In this document: positions 11,651-22,369 of the stretch, in pieces
How positions within the stretch are numbered: position 1 is the first letter of the stretch
Layout of the letters: the number at the start of each line of letters is the position of its first letter
NCBI GenBank assembly: GCA_029582265.1
Contig: CM055816.1
Location: forward strand, 3,688,698-3,752,697
DNA length: 64,000 bases
Direction of reading: 5' to 3'
Origin: Zoroaster sp. YZ-2022
Taxonomy: Eukaryota > Echinodermata > Asteroidea > Forcipulatida > Zoroasteridae
Position numbers and translations under genes: made by a program
Notes under the pieces: model-generated
Database searches by the model: none
Seen by the model: only the letters and a program-made list of their open reading frames with translations
What the model was told of the DNA's origin: nothing

Positions 11651-11999
11651 GAGGTTAGCTAATGAGTAATGTGTCCTTGTTTCAAATTATGTGGGTAGAT
11701 TCGGCACAATGCGGCGAATTGCCAACAGAGGGCGTCATTCGGTACCCGCTGGCATATTGCGTGGTGTCTTGACTCTATTGCTTATGTTTCCTTTGCCAAT
11801 AATACGTACGGTACCTTGCGTACAACGCAACGATTGGGTGAAAGTTTCGTCTGTACACGTACACGTACACGTACACTTAGTACAGTCACACGGTTTGGCA
11901 ATGTGCGACTGGACTAGGCCTACCCAATAATGAAGTTCCATTCACATGTGAATTGAAAATAAGGTCAGAAAGTTTCTCCCAAAATATTGTTCAAATTTA

Positions 12000-12824
12000 G
12001 GGAAACAGATTTGCGTCCACCGCCCGCATGTCCCGAAAGCTACCGCCCTCAATTTTTCATTATTTGCACAAAAAAGGTATTTCACCCAAACAAATTTAGT
12101 TCCAAATCATCCACATTAAAACGAAAGTTTTACCAACACCAGTATGTGCGCTATAATTACTCGCGGGCACATGTTCTCTGTAGTCTTACACTCAGTCTTA
12201 GTCCGCGCCGTTCACAAAAAGTGCCCGCATCAAACTGTATGGTAAACTGCCCGATCCGCACTCAGCAACTGTACCAAACAACATCGTGCCTCTGTTGAGC
12301 CTTTGTATCTTAATCTTATGCCTGTGTGTGCGCCCGCAGGGCTGATGCAAAATGACGCACAGATTAGAAGAAACATCTTGTGATTGCGCTGTTATTAATG
12401 ATCAATGGAAATAGTTGAAATTTACCGGACGCAAATCTATGACTTTCATTCTCTTGGCCTAAATTCAACAATCATATCTTTGTATTTTGTGTAAATTAGT
12501 ACTGTCTTGGCTAATTTGGACAAAGATATTGTTTGTATAGTACTGCATACAAATCATACCTTGTTTTATTTATTCATCATTTTTTTTAGGTGTTTTTGTC
12601 TTCAGGGGTGTGTCCTTCAGCTTCATGACAAAAGTTGCATAATGGACTATGTTTTTCCGGGTGTCTCTTGTGACGGAAAGAAAGGAAAGAATTCGGCATA
12701 TATGGACAACACCGAAACCCTGTGCACAAATCCCATGAGACTGCTCTGAAGAGTGTTTTCTAAGCAAATTTCTATATTTTAACTGCTAAATTTGGACTTG
12801 TAAGGACGTGTCATTGCTTTTCAT
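12000..12824 (+). other. Right part of U1, no gene
   Basis: It matches 19580-20453 of U2. The left end of the 19542-20060 MITE is missing here (about 115 bp shorter at 11985-12005), while its right end (GGACGCAAATCTATGAC, about 12428) is kept. No credible coding sequence. Confidence 0.5.
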
Positions 12825-13839
12825 GGCTGATAGGTCATAATAGAAAAATAAGCATTGTCCGCATATGAATTTCTTCCGAAAGTGTTACAATGCTGTATAC
12901 TACAGTTGATGAAGCAACGTTACATTTTGACTGACGAAAGTAACATTTTGTTTTTTTATTTACTTTCCCAGATGGGCTGGGAACCAGCCAACAGTGGTGA
13001 GAAGATGAGGCGCCCACATGCTTTAGAATTGAGATTCTTCAAGAGGCTCGGGATACTACCTGTGTGTGTAGCGGTTGCACATCCAGTGTGCATATGACAT
13101 TCTCCTGAACAATGGTATTGATATATGCATTTGCCACTAGTGTATAAGTGTGTTGGCAGCAAGGAAGGAAAATACCAAAATTTGATGATAGTAGGCCCTG
13201 CAAATTGCGGAAGACACTGCTCATGAATCCACTCTGAAAATATATGACACATTCTGTAATCCCAAGCGACCGTTACATTTGCTTGCTAGCACAGTCTGCA
13301 GAGGTAATTTTTTTGAATGATTTTCGTGGAATCCCAAAATACACCAATGACATGCTATTGCCATTGAAGGACACCCGCGCACCTCCCTGCTCCAAAAACA
13401 CATCTTTCATGTGACATACTTTGAGAAGGACACGCCCATCTTTGTACTAGCAACGACCATTGGTGTACATCACCGATGGAAATGTAGATGAGCGAACCGA
13501 ATGATGACAGTCCGATGGAAGACATACCCTTGTCGTATCAAACAGCAGCACAAAATCAAATTGATGTACAGTTGTGTGGTCATCGCTTTGCACATTTTGT
13601 ACTTCGACAATCTCGACTAGGGTGTCCCAGGAGGATGTCGTGGCATCTAATGTGATGACATCTTAGCATTATTGCAGATTATATTATGCAATAATAGATA
13701 GATGATCCTATCACATATGTTACTATAACGATAGGATAATATGCGGATTTCGCGGCAAACATTTTTCTAATCGATAAAGTCCACAAATGTCCTCAATTAT
13801 TCTTAACATACTGATATGTTATGATGTTGATAGCCTTAA

Positions 13840-14240
13840 AAGCCAATGCACTTACAGAACCTCAGTTCACGGTCTCGGCGAACAGTTGCCCGAACATTCG
13901 GTTCAAAGTTCACTGAAGCAGCAAGTTTGTCACGCATCTGTTGGTTACTCAGTGACTATTAGCTTTCCCGAATATCAACGGCTGTTTCAGTTACGCTCAT
14001 GCTCCAATTATTATGTGAATAGTTAGAAAGGAATGACGTATCAGCTAGATATTCGGGAAACCAAGAACTTAAAATATTGATTGAGTAACCAACAGATGGC
14101 ACTCTGTAGTTTGACCCAAACTTGCTGCTTCAGTGAACTTTTCAATGGATGTTCACATCGTGGAGTGTTTCTGTCTGCACCGAGACCCAAATCAACACAA
14201 AAAAGATTGGGAAAAGGTTGTATAAGTGCATGACTTTAAA
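13840..14240. repeat. Foldback segment in U2
   Basis: Counterpart of 2690-3140: GGTCTCGGCGAAC on the left, TGCACCGAGACCC on the right, central palindrome CCCGAATATCAACGGC/AGATATTCGGG. It is slightly shortened on the left arm. Confidence 0.6.
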
Positions 14241-14639
14241 AAGACCATCAATATCATAAAATATGAGCATGTAGAATACCCATACTGGAATTGAGGACAT
14301 TTGTGGACTTTATCGAGTAGAACAATGTTTTCACAAAATCATAGTGTATTATGAATTCTGACTAATGCAATCATACTAATAGAGTACCGAAAGGAAATGA
14401 ATCCTAATACGATATTACCTCAACTCAGTTTGGGGTTTCTTAGGATGTTGTTCTGACATAACAAAGTGAATAATTAGGAGAAATCAATAAAAAAATAATT
14501 CATATTCATTTAATGGCATTAAGTATTAAAATCAAGAGCTATTGTACATGATACTTTGTATATATATCTTGTACTTCAATTTGAGATGTTTTAGAATACT
14601 CTAATGTTACAAATTTGCTCTTCTCTAAAAAATGTTGTG

Positions 14640-16985
14640 TTGCATTGCACATCCATGTTCACCCACAATGAACATTTAGAATTAATGATATGTCAGAAAA
14701 AAGGCACATAATGTACCTGTTTTTTGGGCACACCCTTTCTCGACTGTAATTGATATTATTTAATGCACACGATTGGTCAAAAGTTATCTACAAGGACAGT
14801 AACTACAATGCGTTGCAATGCACATCTATGTTCACCCACAATCCTCATTTATGGAGGTGGGTGGGCGGGCGGGCGGGCTGGGTCGGAGGCGGAGGTGGGT
14901 GGGGGCGGGTCGGAGGCGGGGGTGGGGAGGGTGGCGGTGGTAGTGGTGGTATCTTTGGGTGAATAAAGACGCATTGCAATGCATAAGTTTTTGAACCTTG
15001 GGTTATCATACTTGACCTCACTGATCCAATTTGCAATGCTTAGTCGCATGTTGCATAATTTTAATATGAACGGGCCACAATGTACATGTACATCGTCTGG
15101 ACAAACAACAAACCATGAGAATGCCCTATTTAACTTCAATTAAAGCTTTGTATTGTATCCCAATCGCGGTCAGGTACCAGACATTCTGCGGCGTCCAAAC
15201 GGATGTGAATGCTGCAGGCCCGATACACCAGCCACATGACATGGCCACAGTACGTATGTGTACACTTCGAAGTTCACATCCGCTTAAGCGGAGATCAGTC
15301 GGAGTACCTGACAAGGTTTGAATGTTGCGTGCAAAATTAGAAATAATGATATGCCGTAAAAAAGCGTTACATAATGCCCATTTTTTGGGGAAACACCCCT
15401 TTCCACTGTAATTGATATTTTTAATTAATGCACACGATTGGTCAAAAGTTATCTACAAGGACAGTAACTACAATGCGCTGTAATGCACATCTATGTTCAC
15501 CCACAATCCTCATTTATGGAGGTGGGCGGGCGGCCAAGCGGGCTGGGTCGGAGGCGGAGGTGGGTGGGGCGATTTATAAGGCGGGGTGGGGTAGGTGGCG
15601 GTGGTAGTGGTGGTATCTTTGGGTGAACAAAGACGGTATTGCAACGCATAAGTTTTGAACCTTGGGTTTAATATCATACTTGACCTCACTGATCCAATTT
15701 GGTAATGCTTAGTCGCATGTTGCATAATTTTAATATGAACGGGCCACAATGTACATGCATACATCGTCTGGACAAACAACAAACCATGAGAATGCCCTAT
15801 TTAACTTCAATTAAAGCTTTTGTATTGTAATCTTTTTCAATCGTGTCAGGTACCAGACATCTGCGCGGCCCAAACGGATGTGAATGCTGCAGGTCTGACA
15901 CACCAGCCACATGACATGGCCACAGTACATGTATGTGTATACTTCAGAAGTTCACATCCGTTTGGAAGCGGAGATCAGTGAGTACCTGACAAGGTTTGAA
16001 TGTTGCGTGCAAAAAATTAGAATTAATGATATGCCGTAAAAAAGTTACATAATGTACCATTTTTTTGGGGAACACCCTTTCCGACTGGAATTGATATTGT
16101 TAAAGTAATGCACGCGAGTGGGCAAAAGTTATCATAAGGACAGTAATCACAATGCGTTGCAATGCACATCTATGTTCACCCATAATCCCTCATTTATGGA
16201 GGTGGGGGGCGGGCGGGCGGGCTGGGTCGGAGGTGGGGTGGGGCGAGGCGGGGTGGGGAGGGTATGGCGGTGGTAGTGGTGGTATCTTTGGGTGAACAAA
16301 GACGTGCATTGCAACGCATAAGTTTTGAACCTTGGGTTATCATACTTGACTCTCACTGATCCAATTTGCAATGCTTAGTCGCATGTTGCATAATTTTAAT
16401 ATGAACGGCACACAATGTACATGTACATGTACATCGTCTGGACAAACAACAAACCATGAGAATGCCCTATTTAACTTCAATTAAAGCTTTGCATTGTAAT
16501 CTTTTCGTGGCCAGGTACCCAGACATATGGCCCAAACGGATGTGAATGCTGCAGGCCCGATACACCAGCCACATGACATGGCCACAGTACATGTATGTGT
16601 ACACTTGTGAAGTTCAAGACTGCTTGAAGCGAGATCAGTCGGAGTACCTGACAAGGTTTGAATGTTATGCAAAATTAGAAATAATGATATGCCGAAAAAG
16701 TACATAATGTACCATTTTTGGGGAAACACCCCTTTTCCGACTGTAATTGATATTTTAATTAATGCACACGATTGGTCAAAAGTTATCTACAAGGACAGTA
16801 ACTACAATGCGCTGTAATGCACATCTATGTTCACCCACAATCCTCATTTATGGAGGTGGGGCGGGCCAGGTCGGGAGGCGGGAGGGGTGGTAGTGGTATC
16901 TTTGGGTGAACAAAGACGCATTGCAACGCATAAGTTTTGAACCTTTGGGTTATCATATTGACCTCTCACTGATCCAATTTGCAGA
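14640..16985 (+). repeat. Nested ~665 bp tandem array in U2 (4 monomers)
   Basis: GATTGGTCAAAAGTTATCTA or a variant occurs at about 14770, 15435, 16113 and 16769, a spacing of 655-680 bp. The G-rich cores differ in length between monomers (about 100 bp in the first, about 45 bp in the last), so expansion happens mainly in the core. The last monomer ends in the unit-specific block at 16985. Confidence 0.88.
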
Positions 16986-17311
16986 TCCTGGAATTAACAA
17001 TCTTATATCGGATGTAACAGGAGAAACAACAAATTGGACCCCAAATTTATGGAATGACCCTGATGCGAAATGAACTTCAATATTTTTAAATGAAATGTCA
17101 GTTTAAATGTGAACGAAATAAATGTATTCAATAAAGGTAAACTGAAACCGAAGTTAACTGTAATAAATTTGTTATTTAATATTACAAAATAACAAACATG
17201 TACATGTGAGGGTTCGTAATCACATTTTAGTGTTATACATAGTTGTACTAGTTTTCAAAATCACGCACGTGATGCTAATGAAACTTCTAAAAACAATTTA
17301 TAACTTCTCAG

Positions 17312-17315
17312 TTAA
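17312..17315. other. Empty piggyBac target site (TTAA) in U2
   Basis: CTTCTCAG-TTAA-CTGGATTGTTT is uninterrupted here. In U1 the same flanks are separated by the 3,505 bp element with TTAA on each side. Confidence 0.92.
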
Positions 17316-17722
17316 CTGGATTGTTTTGCAAGTCACGGATGCGACTCTAAAGAGGTTTCTACACCTGTGCGCATTGGATAGATGCCTAGAGAACGAACAA
17401 AGTTCCTGGAATGCCCAAAAGCGAGTGGGCAGATGGAATTAATTGTTGCCTGGGTAGCAAGCTGGGTTTGGCAGGTGCTGTGTGAATGGATTGGGTTATG
17501 TAACACGCCAAAGTGGATGGTTAAGTCCGTGGGTCAACCACATAGGGCATAGAATTTATAGTTACATCTAAATTTCTTTATCTGTATCGGTCAACCAACT
17601 TAACCGCTTTGCCCAGATAGCTTGCTGCGATTTCAGTTTGGGGGTCTAGTTGGGTTAAAGTGGGTTAACCGTTGGTACACTATTGACAATAGCTCCTTAG
17701 TGTGAAAGAAAACGCTGGGTCC

Positions 17723-17736
17723 CGTCTATATATACT
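17723..17736 (+). promoter_or_regulatory. TATA box of HUH endonuclease gene (U2)
   Basis: CTATATATACTTGG lies about 75 bp before the ATG at 17811. Position and sequence fit a Pol II core promoter. Inferred only. Confidence 0.4.
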
Positions 17737-17810
17737 TGGCAAGGACTAACAGTGAGCCGCATTTCGCGGTTTGTTGTTTGTCCGGATGTTTGTACTGTAC
17801 TACCGTCGCC

Positions 17811-18519
17811 ATGTCCCAACTAAACGCATTTAAGGGTACGCCAGGTGTATCTCATGACATACAGGCCGAGCTTCTGCAGACGTTGTTCATTAACGCGTAA
17901 CGCGCATGGGAAAAGGTCCTCGCCGCCTTTGAAGCGTAAGCGGATTCGCGCTGGTGATGATGTGGGTATGCTCACAAGAGTTTCTGAGACGGTGGACTGC
18001 ATTACCACATGGGCGTCAAGTTGGACAAGGTACAGCGCTGGCTCAGAGTCCTAAACTTTTGGCGAATCATTATGCCGCTTTCTGTTCATTTTTCATCCCT
18101 TCATCATAACTACTACAGTGCGTGGAAGCACGCCACCAAAGTGACCAACAGTATTTACAGTCTACCGCCATCCCGACCTGACGCCCCTCTACAGAGGCAG
18201 CCTTAGCTGTTGCTCACGCCTCCAACATCGACAACCGCGCATGTTGCCGAAGGCCCGCGGCGGCACAAGTTCTGGTGTCGGTGGTGGCAAACGGAAGCCA
18301 AGGCTGACACTGTTCGACGTTTCCCAACTTGTGGTGCAAAAGAATCTACAAACACGTCTACAATTGTTGACATTTGCAGAGCAACAGAAATGTGCTGGAA
18401 AAGATGACCTCGCACGCTTAATCGTCAACAGGGGCTCCCCCGAGCTGTTGGATGAAGCTATCATGGTTAGCCATGGGCGTCAACAGCTTATGAAAAGTGG
18501 GGACATGAGCCCCAATTAG
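17811..18519 (+). pseudogene. Rep-like HUH endonuclease, U2 copy
   Basis: The better-preserved copy, about 235 codons with two or three frame breaks. ATG MSQLNAFKG opens it. LHYHMGVKLDKVQRWLRV at 17998 holds the HUH metal-binding histidines. VHFSSLHHNYYSAWK at about 18085 leads into the Tyr motif. The last part, in one frame, includes KPRLTLFDVSQLVVQK, TRLQLLTFAEQQKCAGK and DDLARLIVNRGSPELLDEAI and ends at 18519. This C-terminal helical block recurs with the HUH domain in animal repeat-encoded proteins I recognise; that is a memory match, not a search. No helicase or capsid gene accompanies it in the unit. The gene is followed at once by an inverted-repeat segment with a strong hairpin, a plausible origin or terminus. 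Confidence 0.65.
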
Positions 18520-19092
18520 TGATCTGTGTCCTGGGGAGTTATCTCTAAGGGAGGTTCCCTTGCCCTTAGAGATTGTTTGCATAATTAAGGGTGCTTTAGG
18601 AAAGCTAAATGGTGCTATATTTTGTTAAATAATTGTATATTTTGAAGAAAATATTGAAATTTATACTATTTGTTCAAACTAATCATGCTACAAAAACTGA
18701 CCTTCTACCCTGGATCCATGATCATCCGCTCCTGAATTAAAGGTCCTAGTTCTATTATAATTCCACGAATAATTCAGATTATATCTACTTTTGCCTGTCC
18801 CAACATTTGTGTTAGTATTTCACATGCTCATCTGGAGTCATCTCAATGTTAAACTGATGAATGTTGTCTTCACCAAAACTGAAGCTCTACATTTGATAAT
18901 GAGTCGAAAATGGCTGTTTTCACTAATATCGAGTTTGATTCTATTTGAGTCAGCAATTGATACAAAAATCGAACATATGCCTGCCATTTTTAAATTATTG
19001 TTCTGAAAAGCGGGGGACAAACGATATGGATATCCCCCACTTTCAAAAGTGGGGGTCACATGTTCCCCGTCCCCACCCGTTGACGCCCGCGA
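18495..19092. repeat. Inverted-repeat-bounded segment with 10 bp-arm hairpin (U2)
   Basis: The left boundary GCCATGGGCGTCAACAG plus AAGTGGGGACATG (18470-18510) mirrors the right boundary CATGTTCCCCGTCCCCA plus GTTGACGCCC (19059-19090). At 19034-19055 CCCCCACTTT and AAAGTGGGGG are separated by CA, a near-perfect hairpin. It could be a MITE or the nicking/termination structure for the adjacent HUH protein. Confidence 0.55.
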
Positions 19093-19541
19093 GGTTAGCT
19101 AATGAGTAATGTGTCCTTTTGTTTCAAATTATGTGGGTAGATCTTGCACAATGCGGCGAATTGCCAACAGAGGGCGTCATTCGGTACCCGCTGGCATATT
19201 GCGTGGTGTCTTGACTCTATTGCTTATGTTTCCTGTTAACATGCACGGGTACCTGTTGCGTGTGCGTACAACGCAACGATTGGTGAAAGTTTCGTCTGTA
19301 CACGTACACGTACATCTTACAGTACAGTCACACGGTTTGGCAATGTGCGACTGGACCAGGCTCACCTAATAATGAAGTTCCATTCACATGTGAATTGAAA
19401 ATAAGGTCAGAAAGTCTTATTTCTCCCAAAATATTGTTCAAATTTAGGAAAAAATAATGGGTCAACATAATTAAAATACGGTATGACAATTTTTGTAAAA
19501 GACTTAAGAAAACCCTTGGGCATGCCGGGTGCCCTAGGCTA

Positions 19542-20060
19542 AGGCCATGACTGAGAATGAAAGTCATAGATTTGCGTCCACCGCCCGCATGTCCCGAAAG
19601 CTACCGCCATTATTTGCACAAAAAAGGTATTTCCACCAAACAAATTTAGTTCCAAATCATCCACATCAGTAAAACGAAGTTTTTAACAATTTCCACCAGT
19701 ATGTGCGCTTATAATTAATTGGCACATGTTCTCTTAGTCTTACACTCAGTCTTAGTCCGGGCGACGTCGTTCAAAAAGGTCGATCACAAAAACTGTATGG
19801 TAAACTCCGTCTGATCCGCACCTGCAACTGTACCGCCACAACAACACGCTTCTGTTGAGCCTTTGTATCTTAATCTATGCCTGTGTGTGCCCGCTCAAGA
19901 CGTATAATGATGCACGACGCATTACAGATTAGAAGAAACATCTTGTGATTGCGCTTGTTATTAATGATCAATGGAAATAATGAAAATAATAATGAAAAAA
20001 GCCTCATGTGTTTTCGAAATTTCATCGGACGCAAATCTATGACTTTCATTCTCTTGGCCT
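19542..20060. mobile_element. MITE-like element with ~36 bp inverted ends (U2)
   Basis: AGGCCATGACTGAGAATGAA followed by AGTCATAGATTTGCGTCC (19542-19580) is inverted at 20027-20060 (GGACGCAAATCTATGACTTT, then CATTCTCTTGGCCT). There is no coding sequence between. U1 retains the right end but lacks the left. Confidence 0.6.
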
Positions 20061-21364
20061 AAATTCCACAATCCCCGTTATCTTTGTATTTTGTGTAAAT
20101 TAGTACTGTCTTGGCTAATTTGGACAAAGATATTGTTTGTATAAATGCGCATTTCGGTATACAAATCTGCTACCTTTGTTTTATTTATTCATCATTTTTT
20201 TTAGGTGTTTTTGTTCCCAGGGGGAGGGGGGGGGGTGTGTCCTTCAGCTTCATGACAAAAGTTGCATACGGACTATGTTTTTCCGGGTGTCTCTTGTGAC
20301 GGGAAAGGAAAGTGGGAAAGAATTCCATATATGGACAACACTTGAAACCCTGTGCACAAATCCCATGAGACTGCTCTGAAGAGTGTTTTCTAAGTAAATT
20401 TCTATATTTTAACTGCTAAATTTGACTTGTAAGGACGTGTCATTGCTTTTCATGGCTGATAGGTCATAATAGGGAAAAATAAGCATTGTCCCAAGACATG
20501 GAATTCTTTTCCGGAAAGTGTTACAGGTTGTATACTACAGTTGATGAAGCAACGTTACATTTTGACTGACGAAAGTAACATTTTGCTTTTTTATTTACTT
20601 TCCCAGATGGGCTGGGAACCAGCCAACAGTGGTGAGAAGATGAGGCGCTCCATGCTGTCGAGAATTGGAGATTCTTCAAGAGGCCTCGGATACTACCTGT
20701 GTGTGCAGCGGCCGGTACATCCAGTGTGCATATGACATTCTCCTGAACAATGGTATTGATATATGTGCATTTGCCACTAGTGTATATGTGTTATTGCAGC
20801 AAGGAAGGGAAAATACCAAAATTTGATGATAGTAGGCCCTGCAAATTGCGGGAAGACACCGCTCATGAATCCACTTAGCAAAATATATGACACATTCTGT
20901 AATCCTGCGATCAGTAATATTTGCTTGGGTTGGGGCACAGTCTGCAGAGGTAATTTTTTTGAATGATTTTCGGTGGAATCCCAAAATACTACCCTGGCAT
21001 GACATGCTATTGCTACTTGAAGGACACCCGGTGCACTTCCCTGCTCCAAAAACACACTTTTCATGTGACATACTTTTTGAGAAGGACACGCCCATCTTTT
21101 GTACGAGCAAACGACCATTGGTGTACATCACTGATGGAAATGTAGATGAGCGAGAAACCAAATGATGACAGTCCGGTTGGAAGACATACTCTTGTCGTAT
21201 CAAATAGCAGCACAAAATCAAATTGATGTACAGTTGTGTGGTCACTGCTTTGCACATTTTGTACTTGACAATCTCGATCTAGGTGTCCCAGGAGGATGTC
21301 GTGGCATCTAATGTGATGACATCTTAGCATTATTGCAGATTATATTATGCAATAATAGATAGGA

Positions 21365-21402
21365 TGATCCTATCGTTATATGTTACTATAACGATAGGAT
21401 AC
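21365..21402. repeat. Short palindrome in U3
   Basis: GATCCTATCGTTATA and TATAACGATAGGAT flank a short loop, giving a 14-15 bp-arm hairpin. U1 and U2 have partial versions (for example 13703-13737). Confidence 0.5.
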
Positions 21403-21524
21403 AAATGTATGCCATAATTTCGTGCAAACATTTTTCTAATCGAGCAAAGTCCACAACAAACTCAATTATTCTACATATCGATATAAAGTTATGATGTTGA
21501 TAGCCTTTTTACAAAAAGCAATGC

Positions 21525-21975
21525 ACTTTACAGAACCTCTTCCCAGTCTTTTAGCTGATTTGGGGTCTCGTGCAAATAGAAATGCTGTCCATGATGTGAA
21601 CATCGGTCCAAAAGTTCACTGAAGCAGCAAGTTTGGGTCAAATTAGCAGCGCATCTGTTGGTTACTCAGTGACTATTTTAAGTTTAGTGCTTTCTCGAAT
21701 ATCAACGGCCGTTTCAGTTACGCCATGCTCCAATTATTATGTGAATAGTTAGAAAGGAATGACGAACAGTACGCTGATATTCGGGAAACCGCAAACTTAA
21801 AAATATTGATTGAGTAACCAACAGATGGCACTCTGTAGTTTGACCCAAACTTGCTGCTTCAGTGAACTTTCACCGGATGTTCACATCGTGGAGTGTTTCT
21901 GTCTGCACCGAGACCCAAATCAACACAAAAGATTGGGAAAAGGTTGTATAAGTGCATGACTTTAAAAAAAAAGAC
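21525..21975. repeat. Foldback segment in U3
   Basis: Counterpart of 2690-3140. GATGTGAACATCGG (left) and GGATGTTCACATCG (right) mark the arms; the centre holds TCGAATATCAACGGC versus CTGATATTCGGG. Confidence 0.6.
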
Positions 21976-22369
21976 CATCAATATCATAAAATATGAGCAT
22001 GTAGAATAATTGCATACTGGAATTGAGGACATTGTAGGGACTTTATCGAGTAGAACAATGTTTTCACAAAATCATAGTGTATTATGAATTCTGACTAATG
22101 CAATCATACTAATAGAGTACCGAAGGAAATGAATCCTAATACGATATTACCTCAACTCAGTTTGGGGTTTCTTAGGATGTTGTTCTGACATAACAAAGTG
22201 AATAATTAGAGAGAAATACAAAAAATAATTCATATTCATTTAATGGCATTAAGTATTAAAATCAAAGAGTTATTGTACATGATACTTGTATATATATATC
22301 TTGTAATTTCAATTTGAGATGTTTTAGAATACTCTAATGTTACAAATTTGCTCTTCTCAAAATGTTGTG

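Larger units (their letters stand above)
1638..12824 (+). repeat. Tandem ~7.6 kb unit, copy U1 (11.2 kb with nested piggyBac)
   Basis: The sequence beginning GGCTGATAGGTCATAATA recurs at 1638, 12825 and 20454. The same order of landmarks follows each time: foldback segment, AATTAGGAGAAATCA block, ~680 bp monomer array, then (U1 and U2) the TTATATCGGATGTAAC block, HUH endonuclease gene, hairpin segment, and the block ending in AAGGACGTGTCATTGC. Without the 3,505 bp piggyBac and its extra TTAA, U1 is about 7.68 kb, close to the U1-U2-U3 spacing of 7.63 kb. The left edge lacks the last ~50 bp seen before U2 and U3, so U1 is truncated against the Maverick fragment. Confidence 0.85.
12825..20453 (+). 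repeat. Tandem ~7.6 kb unit, copy U2 (uninterrupted)
   Basis: This is the complete 7,629 bp unit without the piggyBac and the best reference copy. Landmarks: foldback 13840-14240; monomer array 14640-16985; empty TTAA site 17312-17315; HUH gene 17811-18519; hairpin segment 18495-19092; MITE 19542-20060. It differs from U1 and U3 mostly by short insertions and deletions. Confidence 0.85.

Noticed and set aside
11850..11877. Telomere-like or regulatory (GTACAC)n
   Set aside because: Only about four hexamers; not a telomeric motif, and shorter in U2.
1638..12824. Helitron
   Set aside because: The HUH protein lacks a recognisable helicase domain, and no TC...CTRR ends were found at unit borders.
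20676..21257. 193-codon minus-strand frame in U3
   Set aside because: The matching regions of U1 (about 1773-2400) and U2 (about 12956-13560) do not keep it open, and no domain is recognised. It could hide an old gene but is not supported.
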